Positions 31,292 through 39,840 of a stretch of 64,000 bases of DNA are shown here, one piece after another. The DNA is from Bacteroidota bacterium (lineage in GTDB: Bacteria; Bacteroidota; Bacteroidia; Palsa-948): positions 32,812-96,811 of the forward strand of contig PLUL01000014.1 of the NCBI GenBank assembly GCA_003164895.1. Reading direction: 5' to 3'. Position numbers and translations under genes: made by a program. Below the pieces are notes generated by a model. That model saw only the letters and a program-made list of their open reading frames with translations, searched no databases and was not told the origin of the DNA. Position 1 is the first letter of the stretch. Each line of letters begins with the position of its first letter.

Positions 31292-32083
31292 TCACGGATG
31301 CGCGCCAGTTGATAATGAATGTTTTTTTAACTTAAACACAAAACCAAGTCGAATACCTAATTGAATAGATGGAAGGTAACCGCTTACTATTTGTTTACTT
31401 TCAGGATAAAAATTATTAGTTGGTCCTATCGAATTATATCTAAAAGAAGTAATATCACATTCCTGATATTTGTATCGATACCCCATACCAGTATAAATAT
31501 CTAATAGGAATAAATCAGATAACAGTTTTTCATAACCAAATAATAATTCAAATGAATAAACTTGTTGTCTCTCATTTACAGTGGCAGTATATTGATGCTC
31601 ATAGGTACTAGCAGAAGTAAAGTTATCAGGAAGAATTGGAGTATAATCAAGACCATTATTAACCCACTGTAAAGAACGGTCTTTACAGGTAATGTCTCGA
31701 TAAAAAAAAGTCGGATTAATATAAACACCTGACTTAAAATAAAATCGAAAACCTACCTGAAGTGCGAAACCGGAACCTTGTGAAACTCCATTTACATTTC
31801 GTATTCCATTTATATAAGCACCTTCTGCTTCTATTTCAAAATGTTTTAGAAAATGATACTCTAATTCACCACCAAATTCGCATTTTGAAAACATCAACAA
31901 TGGATTTACTTTAAGTACCAATCTGTTTATTGTATCTCCATCATATCTAAAACGATATTTGTGCAATTCATGTTGTTTATTAATATTGGATTGTATTTTT
32001 TCATAATTAATATTATCCGTCTTTTGTGCAAAAACAATTTTCGCAATAAATACAAACAAAATGATTACGAGAATATTTTTCAT
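31292..32083 (-). CDS. Hypothetical outer-membrane beta-barrel protein
   Basis: Not recognised. The 263 residues start with signal peptide MKNILVIILFVFIAKIVFAQ. The mature part alternates hydrophobic/polar strands typical of an outer-membrane barrel (FGGELEYHFLKHFEIEAEGAY; FALQVGFRFYFKSGVYINP; the last SIQLGIRLGFVFKL). Barrels of this size often have 10-12 strands. After the expected terminal aromatic strand there is an extra tail HSLSTGAHP, encoded by the start of a G+C-rich repeat, so the original C-terminus may have been replaced. Array 2 begins 28 bases upstream of its start codon. Confidence 0.6.
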   Translation of the reverse strand: MKNILVIILFVFIAKIVFAQKTDNINYEKIQSNINKQHELHKYRFRYDGDTINRLVLKVNPLLMFSKCEFGGELEYHFLKHFEIEAEGAYINGIRNVNGVSQGSGFALQVGFRFYFKSGVYINPTFFYRDITCKDRSLQWVNNGLDYTPILPDNFTSASTYEHQYTATVNERQQVYSFELLFGYEKLLSDLFLLDIYTGMGYRYKYQECDITSFRYNSIGPTNNFYPESKQIVSGYLPSIQLGIRLGFVFKLKKHSLSTGAHP

Positions 32084-32110
32084 GATAACAAATATACTTC
32101 TTTCACTTGT

Positions 32111-32362
32111 AACAATTGTGGCTTAACAATCCACAACAGATAATAGCGAGGTAACTATTGTGCCTACGCTGCTATCTATTGTGGAATCGTTATTGTCTGC
32201 TGCCAATTCGCTGCTAACTATTGTGCCTTCGTTAGCATCAATTGCCGATTCGCGATTAACCATTGTTCATTCGTCAGTAACTACTGTGCATTCGTTACTG
32301 ACTATTGTTACTTCGTTAGCATCAATTGTTGATTCGTTACGAAGTATTGTTACTGTGCAAAT
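32111..32362. repeat. Tandem array 2: about 12 units of 21 bp
   Basis: Units starting at 32111 recur every 21 bases to 32362 without indels; the first two and last are degenerate. The core AGTAACTATTGT is the reverse complement of the core of array 1. Units 6-7 (32216-32257) are repeated by units 10-11 (32300-32341), an 84-base higher-order period. A plus-strand frame is open through most of it and would encode S-L-L-T-I-V-x heptads; the minus-strand frames have repeated TAG/TAA stops. It fills the gap between the 31292 gene start and the 32387 gene stop. Confidence 0.88.
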
Positions 32363-32386
32363 GGCAATTTTCACTAAAAATACAGA

Positions 32387-33067
32387 TTATGATGGAATTA
32401 ATTCAGAAATTGAATCGCTCCAGTGAAAATCATCGGCATTTGCACTCACCGTTGGATATACGCTTTTTCCTATGGGTGGTGTAAAATCATATTGAAAATA
32501 CACTCTTACATCCTGTGGCAGATTATTAATAATAACCGTTGATTTATGGGTGCTTTTTACCTGAATCCAAATATTTTGATCCTTGCTCCACCTCCAGTGA
32601 TATACCGAACCTACTCCTGTAACAGGCGCTTGCAATGTTGCGCTGCCAGAATCGGTAGTCAATACATTAAATTTATGCTGCTGCGGATTTCCGTGTGTAG
32701 CAGGTTTCAATCCAAAGCGTCCAAGTATGGTGGTTATCTTATCCAAATTGCCCGGGAATTTTTGGTTGTTGGTGCTGTCAATAAATCCAACAATCAGATC
32801 GGTGCTGTGCAACAGTGTGCTTACATCGGCATTCAGTTTTGAAGTAAGCGAAGTGGATGTCGAGTTTTGCATGTTTAAAATATCGCCATTCACATCGGCT
32901 ATTTGTCCGTTGTAAATTGCCGAACCAATTGGTGATGATCCTCCAGGTACATCGGGGTCTATGCCCAATTGCTTTTGTAAACTTGTGCAGAACGGAGTAA
33001 GGAGTTCGGGTGTGTTGTCGTGGTAATCGCGCAGTGCTCTTATCCACGGAATAGAATTTGTGCTCAT
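32387..33067 (-). CDS. Small non-exported protein with helical N-terminus and FnIII-like C-terminus (second copy of plan)
   Basis: Function unknown. The 226 residues lack a signal peptide. The N-terminal 130 residues are helical (SIPWIRALRDYHDNTPELL; LTSKLNADVSTLLHSTDLI) with GGSSPIGSAIYNG between. From about residue 135 a fibronectin-III-like pattern appears: YHWRWSKDQNIWIQV, STVIINNL, VRVYFQYDF. The plan matches the 14812 protein, although direct identity is low. As with that gene, a 21-bp array lies just downstream of its stop (24 bases). No regulator gene is adjacent. Confidence 0.58.
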   Translation of the reverse strand: MSTNSIPWIRALRDYHDNTPELLTPFCTSLQKQLGIDPDVPGGSSPIGSAIYNGQIADVNGDILNMQNSTSTSLTSKLNADVSTLLHSTDLIVGFIDSTNNQKFPGNLDKITTILGRFGLKPATHGNPQQHKFNVLTTDSGSATLQAPVTGVGSVYHWRWSKDQNIWIQVKSTHKSTVIINNLPQDVRVYFQYDFTPPIGKSVYPTVSANADDFHWSDSISELIPS

Positions 33068-33212
33068 GGTTTTTGTTTTTAAAGAGTTATTGTTTGTGAA
33101 CCTTTTATTGGATACAAAGGTATATGTTCGTGAAAACTAAAACATGAGCAACATCAAGTTTTGCATTTTTTTATCGGGAAGGGGAATGAGCGCGGAAGGA
33201 GAGAATGGAAGA

Positions 33213-33431
33213 TTAAATACCTGTATGACATATTCCTGCGGTTTTGACACCGCCATGAATAGTTTTATCATGATCACTTGACTGACTTTGCGCAAAACTT
33301 TTGCTATCAGTTTTATCGCCTTGCCAATGTGGATGACCTGAATCACAGCAGGCATAGTACCTTTTTTCCTGACAGGAGTTTATAGTTATTGCTACAGCAA
33401 TTACACAAATAAAAGCGATTATGTTTTTCAT
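33213..33431 (-). CDS. Small hypothetical lipoprotein
   Basis: Not recognised. The 72 residues start with a lipoprotein signal MKNIIAFICVIAVAITINSC (Cys20 in INSC). The short mature part is rich in His, Cys and Ser (YYACCDSGHPHW; HDKTIHGGVKTAGICHTG), with four cysteines that could form disulfides or bind metal. It stands between the FnIII-like gene and the VWA gene on the same strand, with a 145-base gap to the former. The true lipobox favours this frame over an overlapping one. Confidence 0.55.
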   Translation of the reverse strand: MKNIIAFICVIAVAITINSCQEKRYYACCDSGHPHWQGDKTDSKSFAQSQSSDHDKTIHGGVKTAGICHTGI

Positions 33432-33466
33432 GATATTCTATTTTATCAACTCTACAAATGTACTGA

Positions 33467-34801
33467 TTATTTTTTCGATTGCATCTTCAGGGTTTCAATC
33501 AGCTTGGCATTGGCATCGTCCTCGTTTTGTATGTTCAGGTAAAAACCATTTCCTTTATTTGCCAGTTGCATAATAAGCTGCTTGCCAATACGGTTCTTGC
33601 CAAATGCCAGCACCGAAAACTCAATTTGCTCACCTGCTTTCTTCTCAATTAATTTCATCAGCTCCTCTTCGGTATCTGCCAGCCCGTTAAAGCCTCCATC
33701 GGTAGAGAGGATAATCTGGTTCACGCCTTGCTTCTTAAAATTCTTTTCGGCAATGTCATACGCGGCTTTAATTGCTTTTCCGCCCGATGTTCTTCCTCCG
33801 CATTTCAACTGCTGTATCACCGCAATTATTTTTTCCCTGTCGCTGCCCGATACTCCCGCCAGTTTTACCTGCGCATCGTTGGCGTAGGTAATGATGGTCA
33901 GCTTGTCTTCTGGGCGCAGCAGGTTGGTTAACTGTATCATTGCTTTTTGCAAGAGCGGCATTCTGTCCGCCACATTCATGCTCGATGAAACATCAATTAA
34001 AAACACAATGTTGTTCTCTTTAAAGCCGGAAAGAGAAAAATCGGGATGCTCTTCGGTTTTAACAACCGCTATTTCTTTCTTCACATTTATGATAGTGTCT
34101 TTAAACAACTGAAGTGATTTTTCTTTCGGAGCAAGCGGAGACAAGTCAATCACAACTTTATTGTTCTTAGGATTAAAATTCTTTAACAACGATTTGCTTT
34201 TATATCCTGCATGTTCGGCATACAGAAAACAAAAACCAATGCTTGCTCTTTGCTTGTACGTTCCGTTGTTATCAGTTTGATGTTGCGTGTAGCTTTCGCC
34301 TTTTTCAATTTCGATAAGTGAATTGGCAAGAGGTTGTTTGGTTACAGAATCCCGCACCAGAATTTCCATATCAAACTCAAGCGGTGCATGCGGCTTTGTA
34401 AACGAAGGACAAGCAGCGCTTGCGTATTCATCAAAGTTCAGCACCTCGCCTTTAAAAGTTATATCAACCGCAGTTTGCGATGCGCTGTGATTAACAGGGA
34501 TTGAGACATTGAACTTTCCTTTCACCTTCGGATTATAAATAATTGCAATGATGCCCGTCTCTCCCGGATTCAAAGCACTGGAAGGAAAACTCACCTCAAA
34601 CTGCTGCGGATAATGCTGCTTAAGGAGAAATAATCGTTGACTAGAGATGTTTTTTACTTCAATGGTATCAATGGTGCTTATCCAGTTCTCTACTTTGCCA
34701 TAATTAAATTCCGTCCTGCTGAACTGCAATCCATCGTGATTGGTCTGCCCAAACAAGCTAACGTTAATGAACAATAACAAAGCGAAAAATAATTTATTCA
34801 T
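33467..34801 (-). CDS. Exported von Willebrand factor A-domain protein
   Basis: Predicted surface or periplasmic adhesion-type or complex-assembly protein. The 444 residues start with signal peptide MNKLFFALLLFINVSLFGQ. Residues about 25-125 form an immunoglobulin-like DUF1573/ASH-type domain (EFNYGKVENWISTIDTIEVKN in part: IDTIEVKNIS). A carboxypeptidase-regulatory-like sandwich follows (about 140-220). The VWA domain (about 263-440) has a full metal site: DVSSS (270-274), Thr338 in GGRTSGG, and Asp368 in STDGG. It is divergent from the secreted repeat protein at 34847, with 45 bases between starts. Confidence 0.85.
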   Translation of the reverse strand: MNKLFFALLLFINVSLFGQTNHDGLQFSRTEFNYGKVENWISTIDTIEVKNISSQRLFLLKQHYPQQFEVSFPSSALNPGETGIIAIIYNPKVKGKFNVSIPVNHSASQTAVDITFKGEVLNFDEYASAACPSFTKPHAPLEFDMEILVRDSVTKQPLANSLIEIEKGESYTQHQTDNNGTYKQRASIGFCFLYAEHAGYKSKSLLKNFNPKNNKVVIDLSPLAPKEKSLQLFKDTIINVKKEIAVVKTEEHPDFSLSGFKENNIVFLIDVSSSMNVADRMPLLQKAMIQLTNLLRPEDKLTIITYANDAQVKLAGVSGSDREKIIAVIQQLKCGGRTSGGKAIKAAYDIAEKNFKKQGVNQIILSTDGGFNGLADTEEELMKLIEKKAGEQIEFSVLAFGKNRIGKQLIMQLANKGNGFYLNIQNEDDANAKLIETLKMQSKK

Positions 34802-34816
34802 TTTATAAATATAGTT

Positions 34817-34824
34817 TACTTTTG
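34817..34824 (+). promoter_or_regulatory. Candidate -7 box of the 785-aa secreted protein
   Basis: TACTTTTG matches TAnnTTTG and ends 23 bases before the ATG at 34847, within the short gap shared with the divergent VWA gene. Confidence 0.4.
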
Positions 34825-34846
34825 CAACACAAAAATCAAAAACCCC

Positions 34847-37204
34847 ATGAATAAAATTATACGCGTAGCGTCCATTTTAGTTATCTCAACACTTTTTATT
34901 TCTAATCAACTATCTGCTCAAACATGTGCATGGGCAAAAAAAGCAGGCGGCGTTGATGAAGATTGGGGTACATCTGTTGCTACCGATCATTCGGGTAACG
35001 TTTATTATCTCGGTAATTTTTATTCTCAAACTATTGTAATTGGAACTACCACACTCCACAACCAACCCTATATTGCTTCTCAATATGGTGCTGAAATGTT
35101 TCTTGCTAAATATGATTCATGCGGAAATTTTAAATGGGCAAAAGCTGCCGGAGGAAATTCCCATGTTTATTCGGTCGCTAAAACCGTGGGTGAAAAAATT
35201 GTTACGGATAACTTAGGAAATGTGTATGTAGCTGGATACACTAATTGCGACACCACTATTTTTGGAACACTGAAATTAATAGACAAAGTGGCAAATGCAA
35301 TTGGCTTTGTTGCAAAATACGATGTGAATGGAAACGCTATTTGGGTTCAAGAGGCAAGCGGACAAGATGGGAATGTAAATGGTTTAGCTGTTGCATTGGA
35401 CCCAACAAACAATGTGTATGTAACAGGAACTTTTGCATCTACCTATATTAAAATAGGCACTGATAGTGTAAGAAATAAATATCCAACATACAACAGTGTG
35501 TTCATTGCAAAATTTGATAACAACGGAAATATTCAATGGGTAAGAAATGGCGGTGGTAATAATGGTGATTCTTTTGGTTACGGAATAGGCACCGATGCTT
35601 CCGGTAATGTGTATGTTGGCGGTACGTTCGGATCCGACTCTATTCGATTTGGAACCAACGTTCTTCCGCTTAACGGGTACTATGATATTTTTGTTGTTAA
35701 ATATAATACCAGTGGAACATTCCAATGGTTGAAAGGTGCAGGAAGTACCGATGATGATGAAGCTTTCGGATTGGCTTCGGATGCAAGCGGCAATGTTTAT
35801 ATAACAGGATACATCGGGGTTAATTCAACTGTTTCTTTTGGAACTCATTCTATCACCAACACAACCAATTCGCTTAATCCATTCATTGCAAAATATAATT
35901 CTGCAGGTGCTGATCAATGGGCAAGAGTTTGCCAGGTAGATAATTTTAGTTACAGTCAAGGAAATGAGATAAAATTAGATGCAGCAGGAAATCCTTATAT
36001 TATCGGTTACTACAGTTCAGATTCAATAAAAATCGGAGCGGTTACACTTTACAACAATTCTATAGCTACTTATGGAGGCGGAGATACGTTAAGAGATATT
36101 TTTGTAGCAAAATATAAATCAAACGGAAATTTATCATGGGCAAGAACCGCAGGAGGAAAAAGTAATGACTATGGTAATGGCATAGCAACAGGATCTAACA
36201 ACAGCGTTTACATTACCGGAGAATTTCTTTCTGATTCTATTTCATTCGCAGGAATCCTTCTTGCCCGAACTAATTTAAGTATTGCCGGAGATGGAGATGC
36301 ATTTATTGCCAATAACATTTCCACCAATCCAATAGTTCCAAATATTTGTATGGTAACGGTTGATACTGTTCTTGCTCAGAATAATATTATTGTTTGGGAT
36401 AAAACTCCTTATGTAAATCTTGCCGATAGTTTTATCGTTTACAGAGAAATATCTACAAACAATTATCAACCAATCGGAGCAGTTCCATATAGCGCAATGA
36501 GTACGTTTACCGATACCGTGCGTCATAAATATTCTAACACCGGAGATCCCAATGCCGGAACTTACCGTTACAAGATTTCTCTGCGCGATACTAGCGGAAA
36601 CTACTCGATGCTCAGTCCCTATCACAATACCATTTACATCACTAACAGCAACGGAACTTTTTCATGGCCACAACTATACACAATAGAGAACGGTGCGAAT
36701 CCTGTTACAAATTATGCCCTTATGCGTGATGATAACAGTACTGGCAACTGGCACATGATTAACAGTATTGCAGGCACTCAGCAATCTGTTACCGATCCTA
36801 ACTATTCAGGATTTACTGCGAATGGTGCGTGGCGTGTACAAACTATTTGGAACATCAATTGCATACCTTCTATTATTAATAATGATCCTCAGATTATGAC
36901 CATCAGTCTAAACTCCTCCCGCTCCAATGTTTACAGAGTAAATGGAAATGGAATTCAGGAATTCGGAAATACTTTGCAAGTTGACCTCTTCCCAAATCCT
37001 TCCACTGGAATTTTTTCAATGGAAGTGGGCAATAATTTAAATCAATATAAAATAGAAATCTGCAATGTACTTGGAGAGAAAGTGTATTCTGCAACCACGA
37101 ATAATCATTCAACAATTATCCATCTTGATTCGCCAAGCGGAGTTTATTTCCTGACCATTAAATCTGAGAATGGAACCGCAGTAAAAAAAATCATTAAGGA
37201 ATAA
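34847..37204 (+). CDS. Secreted SBBP-repeat protein with type IX sorting domain
   Basis: Predicted surface protein of unknown ligand, built like the 1036-residue protein. The 785 residues start with a signal peptide ending near LSAQ (about residue 25). About seven repeats with GNVYV[TA]G and [FI]QW[VL]KxxGG motifs reach to residue 490. A fibronectin-III-like stretch follows (about 500-690; SFIVYREISTNNYQPI, YRYKISLRDTSGNYSML). The C-terminus is a type A sorting domain: LFPNPSTGIFSM, IEICNVLGEKVYS, GVYFLTI and KKIIKE. The domain here is uninterrupted, a useful reference for the insertions in the paralogue. Confidence 0.88.
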   Translation: MNKIIRVASILVISTLFISNQLSAQTCAWAKKAGGVDEDWGTSVATDHSGNVYYLGNFYSQTIVIGTTTLHNQPYIASQYGAEMFLAKYDSCGNFKWAKAAGGNSHVYSVAKTVGEKIVTDNLGNVYVAGYTNCDTTIFGTLKLIDKVANAIGFVAKYDVNGNAIWVQEASGQDGNVNGLAVALDPTNNVYVTGTFASTYIKIGTDSVRNKYPTYNSVFIAKFDNNGNIQWVRNGGGNNGDSFGYGIGTDASGNVYVGGTFGSDSIRFGTNVLPLNGYYDIFVVKYNTSGTFQWLKGAGSTDDDEAFGLASDASGNVYITGYIGVNSTVSFGTHSITNTTNSLNPFIAKYNSAGADQWARVCQVDNFSYSQGNEIKLDAAGNPYIIGYYSSDSIKIGAVTLYNNSIATYGGGDTLRDIFVAKYKSNGNLSWARTAGGKSNDYGNGIATGSNNSVYITGEFLSDSISFAGILLARTNLSIAGDGDAFIANNISTNPIVPNICMVTVDTVLAQNNIIVWDKTPYVNLADSFIVYREISTNNYQPIGAVPYSAMSTFTDTVRHKYSNTGDPNAGTYRYKISLRDTSGNYSMLSPYHNTIYITNSNGTFSWPQLYTIENGANPVTNYALMRDDNSTGNWHMINSIAGTQQSVTDPNYSGFTANGAWRVQTIWNINCIPSIINNDPQIMTISLNSSRSNVYRVNGNGIQEFGNTLQVDLFPNPSTGIFSMEVGNNLNQYKIEICNVLGEKVYSATTNNHSTIIHLDSPSGVYFLTIKSENGTAVKKIIKE

Positions 37205-37219
37205 TCGGAAAATATTCTC

Positions 37220-37600
37220 TTAATTATTCTGCGCACCATTATCAATCCAGAATTTAATTCTGCAAATATCTTCCTGCGAAACCATGGCAGCACCACGTGG
37301 CATAGCTTTAAATCCTTGCAGGTGTGCAATAGTTCCAAGTAGTTTGTGATTGTCGGCATATTTCTTCACGCGATCGTATCCTTCCAAATCCACCCAACCT
37401 TTTTTTATCGAATTGCTATGGCAACGAATGCAGTTTTTCAGCATGATGGTTGAAATGGTTTTTGAATAAGTAATGCTGTCATTAGTCCAGCCCATATTAC
37501 CGCATTGAATATCATTTGCACTTTCTTTTTTCTTGCAGGAATAAAATAACAGAAACAAAAAAGAAATAAAAAACAGAATATGAATAGTTCGTAGTTGCAT
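37220..37600 (-). CDS. Small c-type-haem lipoprotein
   Basis: Probable haem-bearing lipoprotein, partner unknown. The 126 residues start with a lipoprotein signal (FFISFLFLLFYSC, Cys22). One CxxCH haem motif is seen, CIRCH, near residue 58. The region IKKGWVDLEGYDRVKKYADN and the end AMPRGAAMVSQEDICRIKFWIDNGAQ match the pattern of the 219-residue protein on the other strand (AMP/MPP, then S.D...I..WI..GA.N), as in planctomycete-type cytochrome c modules. The two face away from each other with 64 bases between starts, so they are probably a duplicated pair under shared control. Confidence 0.75.
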   Translation of the reverse strand: MQLRTIHILFFISFLFLLFYSCKKKESANDIQCGNMGWTNDSITYSKTISTIMLKNCIRCHSNSIKKGWVDLEGYDRVKKYADNHKLLGTIAHLQGFKAMPRGAAMVSQEDICRIKFWIDNGAQNN

Positions 37601-37664
37601 CGTTAAGATAAAATTAGTTAAAATTCAATAAATGGTTTGTTTGAAAATACTATCTTAGAGTAAT

Positions 37665-38324
37665 ATGAAAAGTAAATTGAAAATTTTAATGAGAAGAGTT
37701 GCGTCTATATTTATGTTTTGTCTGTTGATACTGCTCACAACTTGTACAAAGAACGTTTATAATCCTGATGTGTGTTTTCATGAAAATGTGCTGCCAATTT
37801 TTATTTCTAATTGCACCATGAACGGTTGCCACAATTCCACCGAATTCAAAGGTGGATTCGATCTCACAAATTACGATGGCATCATGCAAGGAATAAAAGC
37901 AAAGCATCCTTTGATGAGTGAACTTTATAATTCAATCAGAGGAAATAATCCTTCCATGCCTCCGCGTTCAAATACTCCATTAAGCAGTCATGATATTACC
38001 TATATAAAACTATGGATTGAAATGGGAGCGCCCAATAGTTCAAATTGCAATGCTTGCGATACTTCAAATTACAGCTATAGCAATAGAATTAACCCAATCT
38101 TTCAAAACTGGTGTGTAGGTTGCCATAATGCAAACTATTCCAGCCAAGGAATAAACTTATCTGATTATGCCGGAGCTTCTAATCCAATTGTAATAAACAG
38201 AATTGTAGGAAGTATTGAGCATTCGCCCGGATATTTTGCAATGCCACAAAGCGGAAGTCAGTTATCGCAATGTGATATTAATGCAATTGTGAAATGGATA
38301 AACAATGGTCATCCGAATAATTAA
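37665..38324 (+). CDS. Two-module c-type-haem lipoprotein
   Basis: Probable electron-transfer or sensing lipoprotein. The 219 residues have a lipoprotein signal (FCLLILLTTC). Two modules are seen: CTMNGCH near residue 51 (spacing CxxxxCH) and CVGCH near residue 147 (standard CxxCH). Each is followed by the module ending (MPPRSNTPLSSHDITYIKLWIE; MPQSGSQLSQCDINAIVKWIN, each in part). The CxxxxCH form is uncommon and may need a special haem lyase or bind no haem. The stop overlaps the convergent 38321 gene by 4 bases. Confidence 0.75.
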   Translation: MKSKLKILMRRVASIFMFCLLILLTTCTKNVYNPDVCFHENVLPIFISNCTMNGCHNSTEFKGGFDLTNYDGIMQGIKAKHPLMSELYNSIRGNNPSMPPRSNTPLSSHDITYIKLWIEMGAPNSSNCNACDTSNYSYSNRINPIFQNWCVGCHNANYSSQGINLSDYAGASNPIVINRIVGSIEHSPGYFAMPQSGSQLSQCDINAIVKWINNGHPNN

Positions 38325-38923
38325 AAAGTATATCCAATACTTGCTCCACCCCAAGGAAAGATTCTATTTCCAAAAGAAACAACATTCGAAAAGAATTCAT
38401 AGCGAGAATTCACAACACGTGTGTTATCTACTGTAATTTCCCCTACTCTATTCATAAATGCCAGCAGCGGAGCAAAAGTAACTCGAAAGAAAATTCCGCC
38501 TTGTTGTCTTTGAAAACGATATCCAAGTTTTGGAGTAAAGTATAAATAATAATTTTTTTCAATTCCACTTTTCCCTGCGTAATCAACTCCATTAATAACT
38601 TTATCCATCAGAAAATTTAATCCTAAACCTAATTCCAAGTGATGATTTTTCTTTTCAAGTAAAAAGTTATATGAAACTTGTCCGCCATAATAAAAATCAC
38701 TGATTCCAATACTCGGCATAATTGTCACCCCAACTGAAAAGGAAGATTTTATTTGCTTTTTTATTCGATAAAGCCGATCATAAGAAATGGAATTCAACAA
38801 TCCCTGACCGAACGCTTCAATATAAATAGTATTTCTTTTTGGCAAATGTTTAACCGAATCCGATTGCGAAAAAGATAAAAACGGAATTAAACATAATCCA
38901 ATACAGCAAATTTTTATTCTCAT
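38321..38923 (-). CDS. Hypothetical outer-membrane protein, 200 aa
   Basis: Not recognised. Signal peptide MRIKICCIGLCLIPFLSFSQ, then alternating strands typical of a small outer-membrane barrel: FSVGVTIMPSIGISDFYYGG, HHLELGLGLNFLMDK, YLYFTPKLGYRFQ, and a last strand IFPWGGASIGYTF ending in Phe, the usual C-terminal signal for Bam insertion. An internal YIEAFGQGLLNSISYDRLYR resembles the first strand of this type. It lies 9 bases after the DUF62 gene and is likely in its operon. Confidence 0.6.
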   Translation of the reverse strand: MRIKICCIGLCLIPFLSFSQSDSVKHLPKRNTIYIEAFGQGLLNSISYDRLYRIKKQIKSSFSVGVTIMPSIGISDFYYGGQVSYNFLLEKKNHHLELGLGLNFLMDKVINGVDYAGKSGIEKNYYLYFTPKLGYRFQRQQGGIFFRVTFAPLLAFMNRVGEITVDNTRVVNSRYEFFSNVVSFGNRIFPWGGASIGYTF

Positions 38924-38932
38924 TTGGATTAT

Positions 38933-39718
38933 TTATTCGGGTTCAATTACTCTGATTACCACTGGACTTCCAACGGTAAGACTATATAATTTTGAAATAC
39001 TATCCTGCACTTGAGCAATTTCAAGATAACCGGCTGAATTAAAAAGTGCCAGAATATTTCCTCCGGCAGATTCATTGTAGCGTTGCGATATTTCACTTAT
39101 TTCTTCTCCGGCAAACTCAATAGTAAAACTTCTTCCTTTTACTGAATCGGTAAATAATTTTTTTGAAATATTTACAACTGCATTTCCATAGGAGTCAACA
39201 TACATCACTGTGCCGTGCAAAGTATTGTTTGTGAAAACAGGATTCACCGTATCCACTTTTCTAAAACCGTTTTGCTGCATGCCCAGCACTTCTGGAGTGC
39301 CTCCTCGTGCCAAATGACAAGCAGCTTTCACAAAAATATTTTTCAGCGGGAAGATGAGCAAATCGGTTTCTTGCCTGATGTTTGTAAGATCGTATATTTT
39401 ATCTGGGACTTTTTCAAACAGCAAAGAGAAGATTCCATTGTCAGTGCCAATGAAATAATGTCCGTCACAATAAATTGCCAAATGATTTTGGTTGGCAGAA
39501 ATTTCAGCATTCACTCCGAGAATATGCACTGTTTCTTTCGGGAAATTCTGGTAGGAATGTCTGAGTACATACGCGGCATGGCGAATATCAAATGCCGGAA
39601 CGGAATGAGAAATATCCACAATCGTTACTTCGGGCATCTGACTAAGGATGGTTCCTTTGAGAGCGCCCACGTAATAATCGTGCAAGCCCAGATCGGTTGT
39701 TAGAGTAATTATCGCCAC
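38933..39718 (-). CDS. SAM hydrolase of the DUF62 (chlorinase/fluorinase-like) family
   Basis: Family members hydrolyse S-adenosylmethionine to adenosine and Met using water; only a few are halogenases. The GTG start gives 261 residues beginning MAIITLTTDLGLHDYYVGALKG (TTDLG is the family start, Asp at residue 9). DISHSVPAFDIRHAAY (about 34-49) is the second signature. VDSYGNAVVNI near 175 carries the Asp/Asn that hold SAM. The tail CFNSAGYLEIAQ-like end is seen as LFNSAGYLEIA. A halogenase is unlikely because the family's hydrolase lineage predominates in this phylum; this is inference. Confidence 0.88.
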   Translation of the reverse strand: MAIITLTTDLGLHDYYVGALKGTILSQMPEVTIVDISHSVPAFDIRHAAYVLRHSYQNFPKETVHILGVNAEISANQNHLAIYCDGHYFIGTDNGIFSLLFEKVPDKIYDLTNIRQETDLLIFPLKNIFVKAACHLARGGTPEVLGMQQNGFRKVDTVNPVFTNNTLHGTVMYVDSYGNAVVNISKKLFTDSVKGRSFTIEFAGEEISEISQRYNESAGGNILALFNSAGYLEIAQVQDSISKLYSLTVGSPVVIRVIEPE

Positions 39719-39840
39719 AGAAAAATAATTTTCAGTTTGTTGACTATTTGTTCAAAAGCCAAAATGTTTTTTGCGTTAATTTGCTTTGCAAAAGTAAACA
39801 CAATTAACGATTCACCATTCATAAATTAAAAATCTCCACT

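Noticed and set aside
32160-32426. Plus-strand open frame through array 2 encoding SLLTIV heptads
   Set aside because: Same reason: the frame is a by-product of a 21-base unit. It overlaps the end of the real minus-strand gene.
33137-33355. Minus-strand open frame of 72 codons overlapping the small lipoprotein
   Set aside because: It has no signal or domain pattern and overlaps a frame with a proper lipoprotein signal (33213-33431).
38933-39718. A halogenase making fluorinated or chlorinated metabolites
   Set aside because: Most DUF62 proteins are SAM hydrolases, and no halometabolite genes are nearby.
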